Source of the DNA: CBDCWO01 sp965223405
Lineage (GTDB): Bacteria > Bacteroidota > Bacteroidia > Chitinophagales > Saprospiraceae
Length of the DNA: 64,000 bases
Direction of reading: 5' to 3'
Assembly (NCBI GenBank): GCA_965223405.1
Contig: CBDCWO010000006.1
Span: 6,820,001-6,884,000 of the forward strand
Made by a program: the position numbers and the translations under genes. This document shows positions 1 through 7,621 of this stretch, piece after piece. Each line of letters begins with the position of its first letter. Positions within the stretch are counted from its first letter, which is position 1. Below the pieces are notes generated by a model. It saw only the letters and a program-made list of their open reading frames with translations, was not told the origin of the DNA and did not search any database.

Positions 1-195
1 CCCTGGAATCAGAATCCAGGGAAATTTACGGGTATTGTAGGAACTGTTGCTCATTGCTATCGCAATGTAATCAATTTTCAGTTGATCTCATTATCAAAAA
101 TAGTATCGTTATCAAAAGTGTGTAATTCCAGGTGGAATGTAAATTGGAAAGGTAGTGAAGTTCAGCTGCAGAAATTACCATTTAAACCTACTTAA
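1..195 (+). CDS. possible C-terminal end of an unrecognised gene (partial)
   Basis: Frame 1 is open from the first base to a TAA at 193-195, giving 64 codons without a start, so it would be the tail of a gene beginning outside the window. The readable end includes NPGKFTGIVGTVAHCYRN and finishes KLPFKPT. I recognise no family. Support is only the open frame and a hairpin about 65 bp downstream that could end it. At this base composition a 64-codon open run can also occur by chance. Confidence 0.3.
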   Translation, partial: PWNQNPGKFTGIVGTVAHCYRNVINFQLISLSKIVSLSKVCNSRWNVNWKGSEVQLQKLPFKPT

Positions 196-259
196 TGTAC
201 ATATTAGCGGTTTAGTTTTGCTCTATGTTTGGAGCTTACCCGTTAATCTTTATCTCTCC

Positions 260-283
260 TTACTTTTTCGGATGAAAAAGTAA
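260..283. terminator. AT-rich hairpin between convergent gene ends
   Basis: TTACTTTTTC and GAAAAAGTAA form a perfect 10-bp stem around a GGAT loop. It lies between the possible plus-strand gene end at 195 and the minus-strand gene ending at 374. The T-run in one arm on each strand fits a weak bidirectional terminator. It is not GC-rich, so strength is uncertain. Confidence 0.45.
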
Positions 284-373
284 CACTGATAGTAAGAATA
301 ATTTCAACATTCCGGTGCAAACGCAGGTGAGACAAATAGCCCCACTTATCGTTGAGTATTTTGTTGTGGATTT

Positions 374-1177
374 TTAATAAACAAAGGCAACAGCTCTTAC
401 AGGAGACCCGTTCCCATTTTCAAATTTTAATGGGAAACCCACAAATATTACGTTTTCCTTATCGAGTAATGGACTTAGGTTCTCAAGGGCCTCAAATAAA
501 GGGATACTATTTGTAAGTATTACGTAATGATTTGGTATCAAATTTTTATAACCTGTTAGTCCAGCCTCAACTCCTTCTGCAAATCCATTAAAACTTTCAA
601 TTGAGAAAGCATCGGTCGCAATTGCTTTGACAGGTATTGAAGCTAGGTATTGACATGCTTCAATAGAGAGAAATGGATACGCAGGGAATTCATTTTCATC
701 TTTTGGTGGAATGTAATTAACATGGAGCATAAAAATGTCATTTTCAGTCAAATCCATCTTTTTAATCACGTCTGCCGGGATGGGGGTATTGTCAGGATAG
801 GAAGTCGCATTAAATATTTTGATTGGCCCGATAAGTCTCATCAAATCCCAATTCTCTATAGACATTGCACCTTTTTCCATATGATTGGGTGCGTCAAGAT
901 GTGCTCCACCATGGTTAAAGATTTCGATATAGGAGTTTCTAACGTAAGTGGGAGTGTCAATGCCAACATGCTCAAATTTGGTTTCTCCCTTAAAACCCAT
1001 CATTTTCAAAGCGGCAGTTCCCCACTTTTTTTGTGCGAGGTCTTCGCTAATCACAGGACTGAGATCAATAATTTCTTTCGGCAGGACTTGCTGTGGATCG
1101 AACTTAATATTTGAATGTTGATCTGTACATGCTAGAAAATATCCCATGATAAGGAGAATTAACGTTGATTTTTTCAT
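374..1177 (-). CDS. cyclase family (KynB-like) lipoprotein
   Basis: A 267-aa protein of the cyclase / arylformamidase-like family (Pfam Cyclase), metal-dependent hydrolases that include kynurenine formamidase. The metal-binding signature HGGAHLDAPNH is at about residues 89-99, and the fold runs to the C-terminus. The N-terminus MKKSTLILLIMGYFLAC is a lipoprotein signal with the lipidated Cys near residue 17, so the enzyme is exported and membrane-anchored, unlike cytoplasmic KynB. The substrate cannot be told from sequence. It stands alone, with a 950-bp gene-free stretch upstream and no other kynurenine-pathway gene in the window. The ATG at 1177 gives a complete signal peptide. Confidence 0.85.
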   Translation of the reverse strand: MKKSTLILLIMGYFLACTDQHSNIKFDPQQVLPKEIIDLSPVISEDLAQKKWGTAALKMMGFKGETKFEHVGIDTPTYVRNSYIEIFNHGGAHLDAPNHMEKGAMSIENWDLMRLIGPIKIFNATSYPDNTPIPADVIKKMDLTENDIFMLHVNYIPPKDENEFPAYPFLSIEACQYLASIPVKAIATDAFSIESFNGFAEGVEAGLTGYKNLIPNHYVILTNSIPLFEALENLSPLLDKENVIFVGFPLKFENGNGSPVRAVAFVY

Positions 1178-1430
1178 GATTATTTCGTTTTACAATACTG
1201 ACTACGCCACCGAATTAATTAAATGATTCCCAAGCTGTTATTGCAAGCATTTTTCTTTGTATTCTGGTCTTGTGTAAATACTTTATATTCATGGGGGCTG
1301 TAGTCTTAATTAATTAGTCATTTTTCTTCTGAATTCTGCTGCCAATACTTTTCCATTTTTACAATGAATCGGTTTAAGAACAGATGTTAAAATGAATTGT
1401 ATGCGCTTGATTTAAAAGATGAAGTTCTTT

Positions 1431-1698
1431 TGGAGCCTTGCCAGCGGCAAGGCAGGATGCATAGCTCCGGGAGTCTCGCGACTCACCGAGAGTCGTCGAA
1501 CCGTAGCTAGCGCCTCATCCGACGCCAAAGGCTTTGGCCGACGGCTGTCCGCCGTCGGCAGACGAGGTCGCCTTGCGCCTCCGCTAAAGCTACTGCGGCA
1601 CGCGGATGGCGCACGAAGTCCGCTGAGTAGCTTCGGCGCTCGCGGATGGATCGAGAAAAAGCCGATATATTGATTCTGCCTGAGGCAGTCAGGATCAA
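1431..1698. repeat. GC-rich, palindrome-packed intergenic island
   Basis: In the otherwise AT-rich gap 1178-2129 this block is strikingly GC-rich and made of adjacent inverted repeats: GCCTTGCC/GGCAAGGC (1435-1453); GAGTC/GACTC (1471-1484); GCCAAAG/CTTTGGC (1524-1538); GCCGACGGC/GCCGTCGGC (1537-1559, 9-bp stem, 5-nt loop); AAGCTACTGCGG paired with CCGC..AGTAGCTT (1587-1633); and a 13-bp arm hairpin with two mismatches (1670-1698). Both strands carry spurious arginine- and serine-rich open frames, as expected of palindromic DNA. It could be a structured RNA, a palindromic repeat element or a relic of a mobile element. The flanks 1178-1430 and 1699-1771 show nothing clear. Confidence 0.6.
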
Positions 1699-1771
1699 TG
1701 GTACGCAAATCAATTAACAATTAATTTTTAAATCACTTAAATCACTTCAATATTTAATACATAGTAATAAC

Positions 1772-1864
1772 CGCCAACTCAAAAGAATCTATTATTTCAA
1801 ATCCTTTCCGAAAATAAGTAATACTGTCGACATTTATCGGATTCGCTTTGAGATACAGTTGGAC
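1772..1864. repeat. stem-loop repeat copy A (attC-like), most degenerate copy
   Basis: First of three copies of a 93-94 bp imperfect inverted repeat. The left end is CGCCAAC, the right end GTTGGAC, and the core ATTTATCGGATT is shared with copies at 4522 and 6450. The left arm (1776-1803) and right arm (about 1837-1860) pair imperfectly. It lies downstream of the minus-strand hydrolase/DUF998/Crp group. The rest of the gap, 1865-2129, shows nothing I recognise. Confidence 0.6.
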
Positions 1865-2129
1865 CTTTTCGACATGATCTCATACTTAGACAGAAAAGCA
1901 CTCTAATTCGACATCAGTTTCAATCTTATCCATCCCAGGAAAATACTAAGATCCTTCCCTTTTACAGTCCAGAGCATCGCTTCTTTTCCCTATTAGATAA
2001 TCTCTTCGTTTTGCCTTCTCCAAGTGCTTAAAGTGACTTTGTCCAACCCGTCTGCCAAAATCTTATTCGAAAGTTTGCACCAGAGCTTCTCGCTCTCAGA
2101 ATTCGTTTAGTTTTTAAAGATTGAATAGC

Positions 2130-3203
2130 TTATTCATGGGTTAATTTCAAAACTGAGTCATCAATAAAAGAAATAAAATTATCTGTCTCTTCCATCATTG
2201 GAAGATGTCCTGAATTTTCAAATAGCTTTAATTCTTTGTAATTACCCTCAAGTGATTCAAACCAATTGATTACCAGACTGGTCGGGGTCTGCATATCGTA
2301 TTTCCCTTGTGCGAAATAAACAGGCACCTTGAAATATGTTGCGGTTTTCCTGAAATCCACTTTTCGGAACTCCGGGCCTAGTATTTTTTCAGATCTTAAT
2401 TGTCCTCGGATCCAATTGATTTTATCTATAAAACCAAACTCTTCTTGCTCCCAAAGTGTGGAAAAATTTGAGAATTCTTTTTGGATTTTTTTGTTTACAA
2501 AACTACCTCCATAATATCCCAGCCATTTTCTTTGTTTCATCAGAAAAGGCACATGTTTTTTCGCCGGATATGGAGGATAACCAATGGACTCAAGGTCTTT
2601 CATGGCTTCCAGATTGTTTTCTTCAGAAGCCTTTTGCAGGACAAATTCGTAAGACAATTGCTCTCCGAGATTTTGGTACACGATCTGCCCGGATCCGATA
2701 TAGGCGGCGTAATACATTGGCCACCTTTGTATAGCTTCTATACCCAAATAGGAGCCCCAGGACACTCCCATTAGGTAAATTTTACTCCGATTAAATTTCT
2801 GCAGAATGATTTCTGTAATCTCACCAACATCTTCAATCATTTGTTCTAACGTAAAACTCTTTTTAGGATTGGCAGCCCGAAAAGACTTACCTGCTCCTCG
2901 CTGGTCCCAATGGATCACAACAAATCTGTGCTCCAATTCAGGAATAAATTTTCGAATCAATCCCGTAGATGCGGTGCCTGGTCCTCCATGAAGAAAAAGT
3001 AAAATAGGGTTACTTTGATCTGCGCCCCTACAATATATCCATTGCCGGGAATTGTTTATTTCCACCTCTTCCATTATGGCAATGCTGGTAGATAACCACT
3101 CACCATTTTTGTCTACAATTTTGGGGGTATGGGTTTTACAACAAATGAAGAACATAGAAATAATAGGTATTATAATGGCATGACTAGTCCGAAACATGCT
3201 CAT
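2130..3203 (-). CDS. alpha/beta hydrolase, proline iminopeptidase-like, exported
   Basis: An alpha/beta-fold serine hydrolase with the HGGPG oxyanion motif and HWDQRGAGKS that mark the proline iminopeptidase (S33)-like group. The nucleophile elbow is GVSWGS, and the C-terminal acid/His region ends with FENSGHLPMMEE. The N-terminus is hydrophobic and ends in FFICCKT, a plausible lipobox, so it is probably envelope-anchored. The frame stays open to 3227, but ATG codons at 3203 or 3197 are likelier starts. All overlap the stop of the DUF998 gene at 3184, suggesting translational coupling. The substrate is unknown; family members also hydrolyse esters. Confidence 0.85.
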   Translation of the reverse strand: MSMFRTSHAIIIPIISMFFICCKTHTPKIVDKNGEWLSTSIAIMEEVEINNSRQWIYCRGADQSNPILLFLHGGPGTASTGLIRKFIPELEHRFVVIHWDQRGAGKSFRAANPKKSFTLEQMIEDVGEITEIILQKFNRSKIYLMGVSWGSYLGIEAIQRWPMYYAAYIGSGQIVYQNLGEQLSYEFVLQKASEENNLEAMKDLESIGYPPYPAKKHVPFLMKQRKWLGYYGGSFVNKKIQKEFSNFSTLWEQEEFGFIDKINWIRGQLRSEKILGPEFRKVDFRKTATYFKVPVYFAQGKYDMQTPTSLVINWFESLEGNYKELKLFENSGHLPMMEETDNFISFIDDSVLKLTHE

Positions 3204-3807
3204 GGGGTTTAATAATTTTAATAGCAATTAAGAATGGAACGGATAATTGAAAGAATGCAGTGATCCGTTGACCCAACCCCACTAAGTCCAGTTTTAAAAA
3301 CAAAGTAAAACTGGCAAGTGATGCGATTATAGTCAATATGCCAAGCCATAATGCCGCATTCGAAATACCCCGAAGTTGAAGTGAATTTTTCATACTTCTA
3401 CTCAGTCCAATAAAGGAAAGAGGGGCAGTGATAATTGTCGGCATCCCCAGATAGGCGTGTAGATACCCACTGGTTGTCGTCGGGTTCATACAGTTCACTT
3501 CACAAGGAAATACTCCACCGAACACAACCGATAATCCAAACAAGCCTAAGGCAATCGTTCCAAGGTCCCTGGTGATAGATTTTGGGAGTATTTCTTTGAG
3601 GTAATAAGCCAAGAAAATGAGGCTAATACCGCTGATGATCAGTGTAACATTTAGGACGAAGTTGTAATTCATATTGGGTTTACCCAATTCGCTCACAAGA
3701 TTCTGTGTATGGTTATAATTATCATTTACAATTCCCAGAAAAGCTATACTTACTATGTAGGATAAAATGCAAATAATGGTGAATAATCCAATCCATTTAC
3801 CTTTCAT
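3184..3807 (-). CDS. DUF998 family membrane protein
   Basis: About 207 aa with six hydrophobic segments. SELG after the first helix and a conserved VFPCEVNC..PTTTSGYLHAYLG stretch in the middle identify DUF998, a family of small integral membrane proteins of unknown function. The open frame begins at a GTG at 3861, but the ATG at 3807 (MKGKWIGLF) places the first helix directly at the N-terminus and is preferred. It sits between the Crp-family regulator gene (78 bp upstream) and the hydrolase it overlaps, so the three are probably one transcript. Confidence 0.8.
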   Translation of the reverse strand: MKGKWIGLFTIICILSYIVSIAFLGIVNDNYNHTQNLVSELGKPNMNYNFVLNVTLIISGISLIFLAYYLKEILPKSITRDLGTIALGLFGLSVVFGGVFPCEVNCMNPTTTSGYLHAYLGMPTIITAPLSFIGLSRSMKNSLQLRGISNAALWLGILTIIASLASFTLFLKLDLVGLGQRITAFFQLSVPFLIAIKIIKPHEHVSD

Positions 3808-3884
3808 GACTAACAGAATTTTATTTAAAACAAAGTTCTGAAAAGAGTAAAGTAAAAGCACTTGTCAAATGACAAGAAATCAGA

Positions 3885-4442
3885 TTAATTATTGAGGTTA
3901 GCTCGAATTCTACTTAAAGAGGATTCGGTAATACCAAGGTAAGAGGCGATCAACTTAAGGGGAACCCGCAGAAAAATATCAGGATATTGTTCCATAACGG
4001 CCAAATATCTCTCTTTGGCGGTTTGGGTGTTTCTACTAATAATTCGATCGAGTATGAATACGTAGGATTGCTCGATCATTCTTCTAAGCAAGTTATTGAT
4101 CTTGGCGTTGGCTTCACATAAATTCTCCATGTCTTGTCGAGTGGCCATGGAAACAATACTATCTTCAAGAAATTGAATCGAAAATCTGCTTCCCGCTCCG
4201 GAGAAGTAGCTTATCGGGTCGAATACCCACATTTGCTCTGCACTGAAACAAACGATTTGTTTATCTCCTCGCTCGTCTGTATAAAAAGCGTGTGATAAGC
4301 CTGCAGTAATAAATCCAATTTTATTAGAACGTTTTCCTTCCATAGTGAAAAACTCTTTTGCTTTAAATCTTTTTTCGACAAAGACCGATACAAATAGCTG
4401 AGCATCCTGCAGACTGAGAACTTTTGATACTTTGGTAATCAT
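3885..4442 (-). CDS. Crp/Fnr family transcriptional regulator
   Basis: A 185-aa cyclic-nucleotide-binding-like regulator typical of Bacteroidota. An N-terminal cupin/cNMP-binding fold (about residues 10-120, including FFTMEGKRSNKIGFITAGLSH) is followed by a dimer helix and a degenerate C-terminal helix-turn-helix (about 150-183, LKLIASYLGITESSLSRIR). The arginines that bind cAMP in E. coli Crp are not evident, so the ligand is unknown. It is first in the direction of transcription, before DUF998 and hydrolase genes, and may control them. ATG at 4442. Confidence 0.85.
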   Translation of the reverse strand: MITKVSKVLSLQDAQLFVSVFVEKRFKAKEFFTMEGKRSNKIGFITAGLSHAFYTDERGDKQIVCFSAEQMWVFDPISYFSGAGSRFSIQFLEDSIVSMATRQDMENLCEANAKINNLLRRMIEQSYVFILDRIISRNTQTAKERYLAVMEQYPDIFLRVPLKLIASYLGITESSLSRIRANLNN

Positions 4443-4521
4443 TTTATCATTTATTAAAACGAAGATTTAATGGTGATGAATCAATATTCAAGATGATTCA
4501 AGATCATGGCTAATTAATTGG

Positions 4522-4712
4522 GCACAACTCAAAGGAATCTCTGATTCCTAATCCACCCAAAAATAATCATTACTACCGGCTTTTATCGGATTAGGTCAGA
4601 GATTTCAGTTGGACCTTGTCGGTATCATTTTTATTCCATATGCCTCAAAACTTTGATCCGTTTGGAAAGATATTTAACCAGAAAAATTTACCATTACTCA
4701 TGTGTTGATTCA
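4522..4712. repeat. stem-loop repeat copy B (attC-like)
   Basis: The stem-loop spans 4522-4614. GCACAAC at the left and GTTGGAC at the right are mutually complementary at CAAC/GTTG. The inner arms 4531-4554 and 4588-4607 pair with one mismatch and a two-base bulge around a loop containing ACTACCGGCTTTTATC. Similarity to copy C continues without the stem to 4712 (ending GTTGATTCA), a 185-bp match in all. It lies just downstream of grpB and upstream of the Crp gene, in the same orientation as copies A and C. The rest of the 4443-4766 gap shows nothing else. Confidence 0.7.
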
Positions 4713-4766
4713 ATACTTCCCATTGGTACGGATCTCCTTTCCTGAGTTATTGGGCGTTTGTGTACA

Positions 4767-5294
4767 TTATTCTTTTGATTTTTCCAGGATTGATTCAACA
4801 AATTCTTTTGCCATGGCCTCTTTCTGTTTCGCATATTCTTTTCTATTTTGATTGGTCATTGCGGCAATTTTGTATTTTAATTTTTCGTATTCTATTCTTT
4901 CTTTCTGATTTTCTCTTAAATAGTCTCGAAAAATTAAATGTCTTTGTAGTTCGTCGCTGTTTTTCTGACAAACATATAAATGATGTTTGATTGAGTCCAA
5001 TAGGATATGCTTCTTCTCTTTTTTCTCTCGTTTAAAAACTTCTCTTCCAGGTATCCCCTGATTGCCGTTGTGATAATAACCAAGTTTTATCAATCCCATT
5101 TTTATTTCTAGAAATGACTTTGGTTTTTCGTATACAATATCAATATCAATAATCGGTTTTGCAGCTAAACCCTTTATTGATGTACTTCCAATATGTTCAA
5201 TTTTAAGGTCATTGGTAGGAATATTATCGCCAAGAACTTTCTTCAATTCATTAAAATCATTTACCCAACGCTCTTGATATTCCTGGATTAGCAT
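4767..5294 (-). CDS. GrpB family (UPF0157) nucleotidyltransferase-fold protein
   Basis: The protein carries the family core IEHIGSTSIKGLAAKPIIDI followed by DIV, which matches the nucleotidyltransferase signature (hGS...DhDh), and HHLYVC further on. GrpB proteins belong to the nucleotidyltransferase superfamily; most members have no established substrate. The C-terminal third is a Lys/Glu-rich helical tail. The frame is open to a TTG at 5339, but the ATG at 5294 (MLIQEYQERW) matches where family members usually begin. The DUF695 gene ends 34 bp upstream of that ATG, so the two are probably cotranscribed. The pair lies between stem-loop repeat copies B and C. Confidence 0.85.
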   Translation of the reverse strand: MLIQEYQERWVNDFNELKKVLGDNIPTNDLKIEHIGSTSIKGLAAKPIIDIDIVYEKPKSFLEIKMGLIKLGYYHNGNQGIPGREVFKREKKEKKHILLDSIKHHLYVCQKNSDELQRHLIFRDYLRENQKERIEYEKLKYKIAAMTNQNRKEYAKQKEAMAKEFVESILEKSKE

Positions 5295-5328
5295 TGAATT
5301 TTGTTTTTTAAAACGGTCAATGGATTTT

Positions 5329-6432
5329 TCAATGTTCAAAATGTTTCATGCATTTCCAATACTTATCTTTAAATATCTCGAATTCATATTCAAAATTCAC
5401 CTCTGATTTCATTTTCTCAAGAACTTGAATTGGTGTCAAATATTCTTTGTTAGCATAATAAATTTCTCTCTCGCCTAATCCTGTGATTTGAGCCACATTT
5501 ACGTACCCGTCTTTTTCTGCCAATAGTTCTCTCAATTTATCTTCAAAATGGTAAAATTCTTGGAGAGAATCATGATTAGGCATACCATTATTCTCAGTTT
5601 TGTCAAATTTTATAGCAATCACCATAATCCATGGGTGTGACGCTTTTTTATCCCATCTTATCAGATCCGTATTAACTACTCCAAAGATGGGATGATCCTC
5701 TTGCTTCCATTCAAGACTTGAATAGCTTGAATCATCCGAGTTATGAATTGTTCCATCGTACTTTTCGATAAACTCCTTTTCTCTCCACTTTATGTAATCA
5801 CTTAATTTGCCAATTGGATTCAATTCAATATCCGCATTGACATGGTGTTCAAAACTCAATTTGTCAATTTGAGTAACGGTTTTAATCTCACCTAAATAGT
5901 TCTTAACGAATATAAATGCTCCATGCTCAACAAGTTGCTTTTGATTTTCTCCATAGCTGTCCGTATAAGTGATTATTATTGAAATTTCATCAGGATAATT
6001 TTCATCTATTTCAGGGTAAAAGAAGATGTTTTCAGAAGTGAAAGATTTAGGACCCATATTTATTTCGAAATCTGCAAAATCCATTGCAGGTTTGAATGCT
6101 GTGAATTGCCAATTTTCTAATTGAGGTGAAGATTTTACTAATTCAGATATGTAAGGAAAAGACATAAGATTTCCTTCAGCTGTAAATATTAGTTCGGCTG
6201 TATTGTCATCCATCATACCAGTTAAGAGGTACGCCCCTTTTTGAATTTGGTTCAGTTTGTTGAATACTGGATTAATGAATTCGAGCTGAATGTTATTTTG
6301 GGATTTAACCGCCTTTAAAAACCTTCTTTCATTTTCTAAAAACCACTTCCAAAATTCGGCAATAGTCAAGTTTGGAAACTCTGGTGTTTTTGCTTCTTCT
6401 TTCTTTTTAAATATGTTCTTAAGAATCTTCAT
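5329..6432 (-). CDS. DUF695 domain protein
   Basis: A 367-aa soluble protein without signal peptide. The first 20 residues are Lys-rich (MKILKNIFKKKEEAK). Residues about 20-200 form an acidic alpha/beta region also seen alone in Bacteroidota. The C-terminal third (from about 210; HPWIMVIAIKFDKTENNGMP and the following helix) resembles DUF695. No catalytic motif is visible and the function is unknown. It precedes grpB in the same direction. ATG at 6432 begins only 24 bp after the repeat copy C core. Confidence 0.7.
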   Translation of the reverse strand: MKILKNIFKKKEEAKTPEFPNLTIAEFWKWFLENERRFLKAVKSQNNIQLEFINPVFNKLNQIQKGAYLLTGMMDDNTAELIFTAEGNLMSFPYISELVKSSPQLENWQFTAFKPAMDFADFEINMGPKSFTSENIFFYPEIDENYPDEISIIITYTDSYGENQKQLVEHGAFIFVKNYLGEIKTVTQIDKLSFEHHVNADIELNPIGKLSDYIKWREKEFIEKYDGTIHNSDDSSYSSLEWKQEDHPIFGVVNTDLIRWDKKASHPWIMVIAIKFDKTENNGMPNHDSLQEFYHFEDKLRELLAEKDGYVNVAQITGLGEREIYYANKEYLTPIQVLEKMKSEVNFEYEFEIFKDKYWKCMKHFEH

Positions 6433-6449
6433 TCATTTTATTTTCTTGA

Positions 6450-6640
6450 CTTTAGCTCAAAGGAATCTATGATTCCAAATCCTTCCCGAAAATAATCATT
6501 ACTACCGGCTTTTATCGGATTAGGTCTGAGATTTCAATTGGACATTTCGAAATCATTTTTATCCCCGGTGGCTCAATACTTTGACCCATATGCTTAGATT
6601 ATTACAAGGGAAAAATTAACTTTATTCATACGTTGATTCA
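6450..6640. repeat. stem-loop repeat copy C (attC-like)
   Basis: The stem-loop spans 6450-6543. Left arm 6459-6483, right arm 6517-6540, loop containing the same ACTACCGGCTTTTATC as copy B, right end ATTGGAC. Similarity to copy B continues to GTTGATTCA at 6632-6640, where the final TCA is the reverse complement of the ygiD-like gene's TGA stop. GGAATC-TAT-GATTCC inside the left arm can also form its own small hairpin. Confidence 0.7.
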
Positions 6641-7528
6641 CATCGATCTAATAAGTAATGAAGTCATAGAAATAGAACCTGATATTGTTTTATCATTATA
6701 TAGACTCACTGTTTCGTTCTTTTCTTGTAATCCAAGTATATACAGCAATGGTAGATAATGTTCTGGTGTAGGTATGGCAAGGTCAAAGGCATTGCCTTGA
6801 TCCTTGAAATTTATTAGTTCAGCATGATTCCCTGCCATTATGTACTCTTTCATTTTATCATTGGCTTCTATTGCCCAATCGTATCCAAACTCAGTTTCAC
6901 TACCTTTTGAAAAATTGAGCCTCCTCAAATTGTGCACTATGTTTCCGCTACCAATAATTAATACACCTTTATTTCTTAATACGGAAAGTTCCTTTGCTAA
7001 ATCATAGTGCTGCTGAGGAGACATTTTATAATCTAAACTCAGTTGAATAACTGGAATATCTGCCTTGGGGTAAAGGTGTTTTACAACACTCCAAGTGCCG
7101 TGATCTAAGCCCCAATCGTGGTCTAAAACCACATCGGTACTCTTGACGATTTTTTTAGTTTCTTTTGCTAATCCTAGACTTCCGGGAGCAGGATATTCTA
7201 CATCAAACAATGCCTTTGGGAATCCAACAAAATCGTGAATTGTCTTTGGAAAATCCATTGCTGTTACCAATGTACCATTCGTTTCCCAATGGGCAGAAAT
7301 ACACAATACAGCATTAGGTGTTGATACCCCTTTAATCATATTCTTCCACCCTTGGACGAATTCATTCTCTTCAATAGCATTTATAGGTGTGCCGTGTCCC
7401 ATAAAAAGAATAGGCATTTTGTCAGTTTTACCAAACTCGTTGGTAATTGATTGAAGTTTTGAAAGTTTCATACAAGCTGGTAATAATGTTAAAAGTGAAA
7501 GATTCTGAATAAATTTTCTTCTAACCAT
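6638..7528 (-). CDS. ygiD: DODA-type extradiol ring-cleavage dioxygenase (YgiD-like), exported
   Basis: A class III extradiol dioxygenase of the 4,5-DOPA dioxygenase type, which opens catechol rings. Four zinc-ligand histidines are visible in their usual contexts: LFMGHGTP, ISAHWE, GNIVHNL and PTPEHYLPL. The family is about 260 aa; this protein has about 35 extra N-terminal residues, MVRRKFIQNLSLLTLLPAC, a twin-arginine-like signal ending in a lipobox. E. coli YgiD has no such leader, so this copy is probably a Tat-exported lipoprotein. It is last in a same-strand group after a MoaF-like and a SnoaL-like lipoprotein, under an AraC-type regulator. The natural substrate is unproven. Confidence 0.88.
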   Translation of the reverse strand: MVRRKFIQNLSLLTLLPACMKLSKLQSITNEFGKTDKMPILFMGHGTPINAIEENEFVQGWKNMIKGVSTPNAVLCISAHWETNGTLVTAMDFPKTIHDFVGFPKALFDVEYPAPGSLGLAKETKKIVKSTDVVLDHDWGLDHGTWSVVKHLYPKADIPVIQLSLDYKMSPQQHYDLAKELSVLRNKGVLIIGSGNIVHNLRRLNFSKGSETEFGYDWAIEANDKMKEYIMAGNHAELINFKDQGNAFDLAIPTPEHYLPLLYILGLQEKNETVSLYNDKTISGSISMTSLLIRSM

Positions 7529-7621
7529 ACGGATAGTTTATAAAAAGGCCGCCTTATGGATAAAGCAGCCTTATCATTAATTTGTTGACTGATAAATCAC
7601 AGATTTATGTGCTGCTTTGTC

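Noticed and set aside
374..1177. Cyclase-family gene as part of tryptophan/kynurenine breakdown
   Set aside because: No kynureninase or tryptophan dioxygenase in the window, and this copy is an exported lipoprotein, so the pathway cannot be assigned.
1412..1720. Open frames of 60-100 codons on both strands of the GC-rich island
   Set aside because: They come from palindromic GC-rich DNA, read as low-complexity Arg/Ser/Pro on either strand, and have no family match or expression signal.
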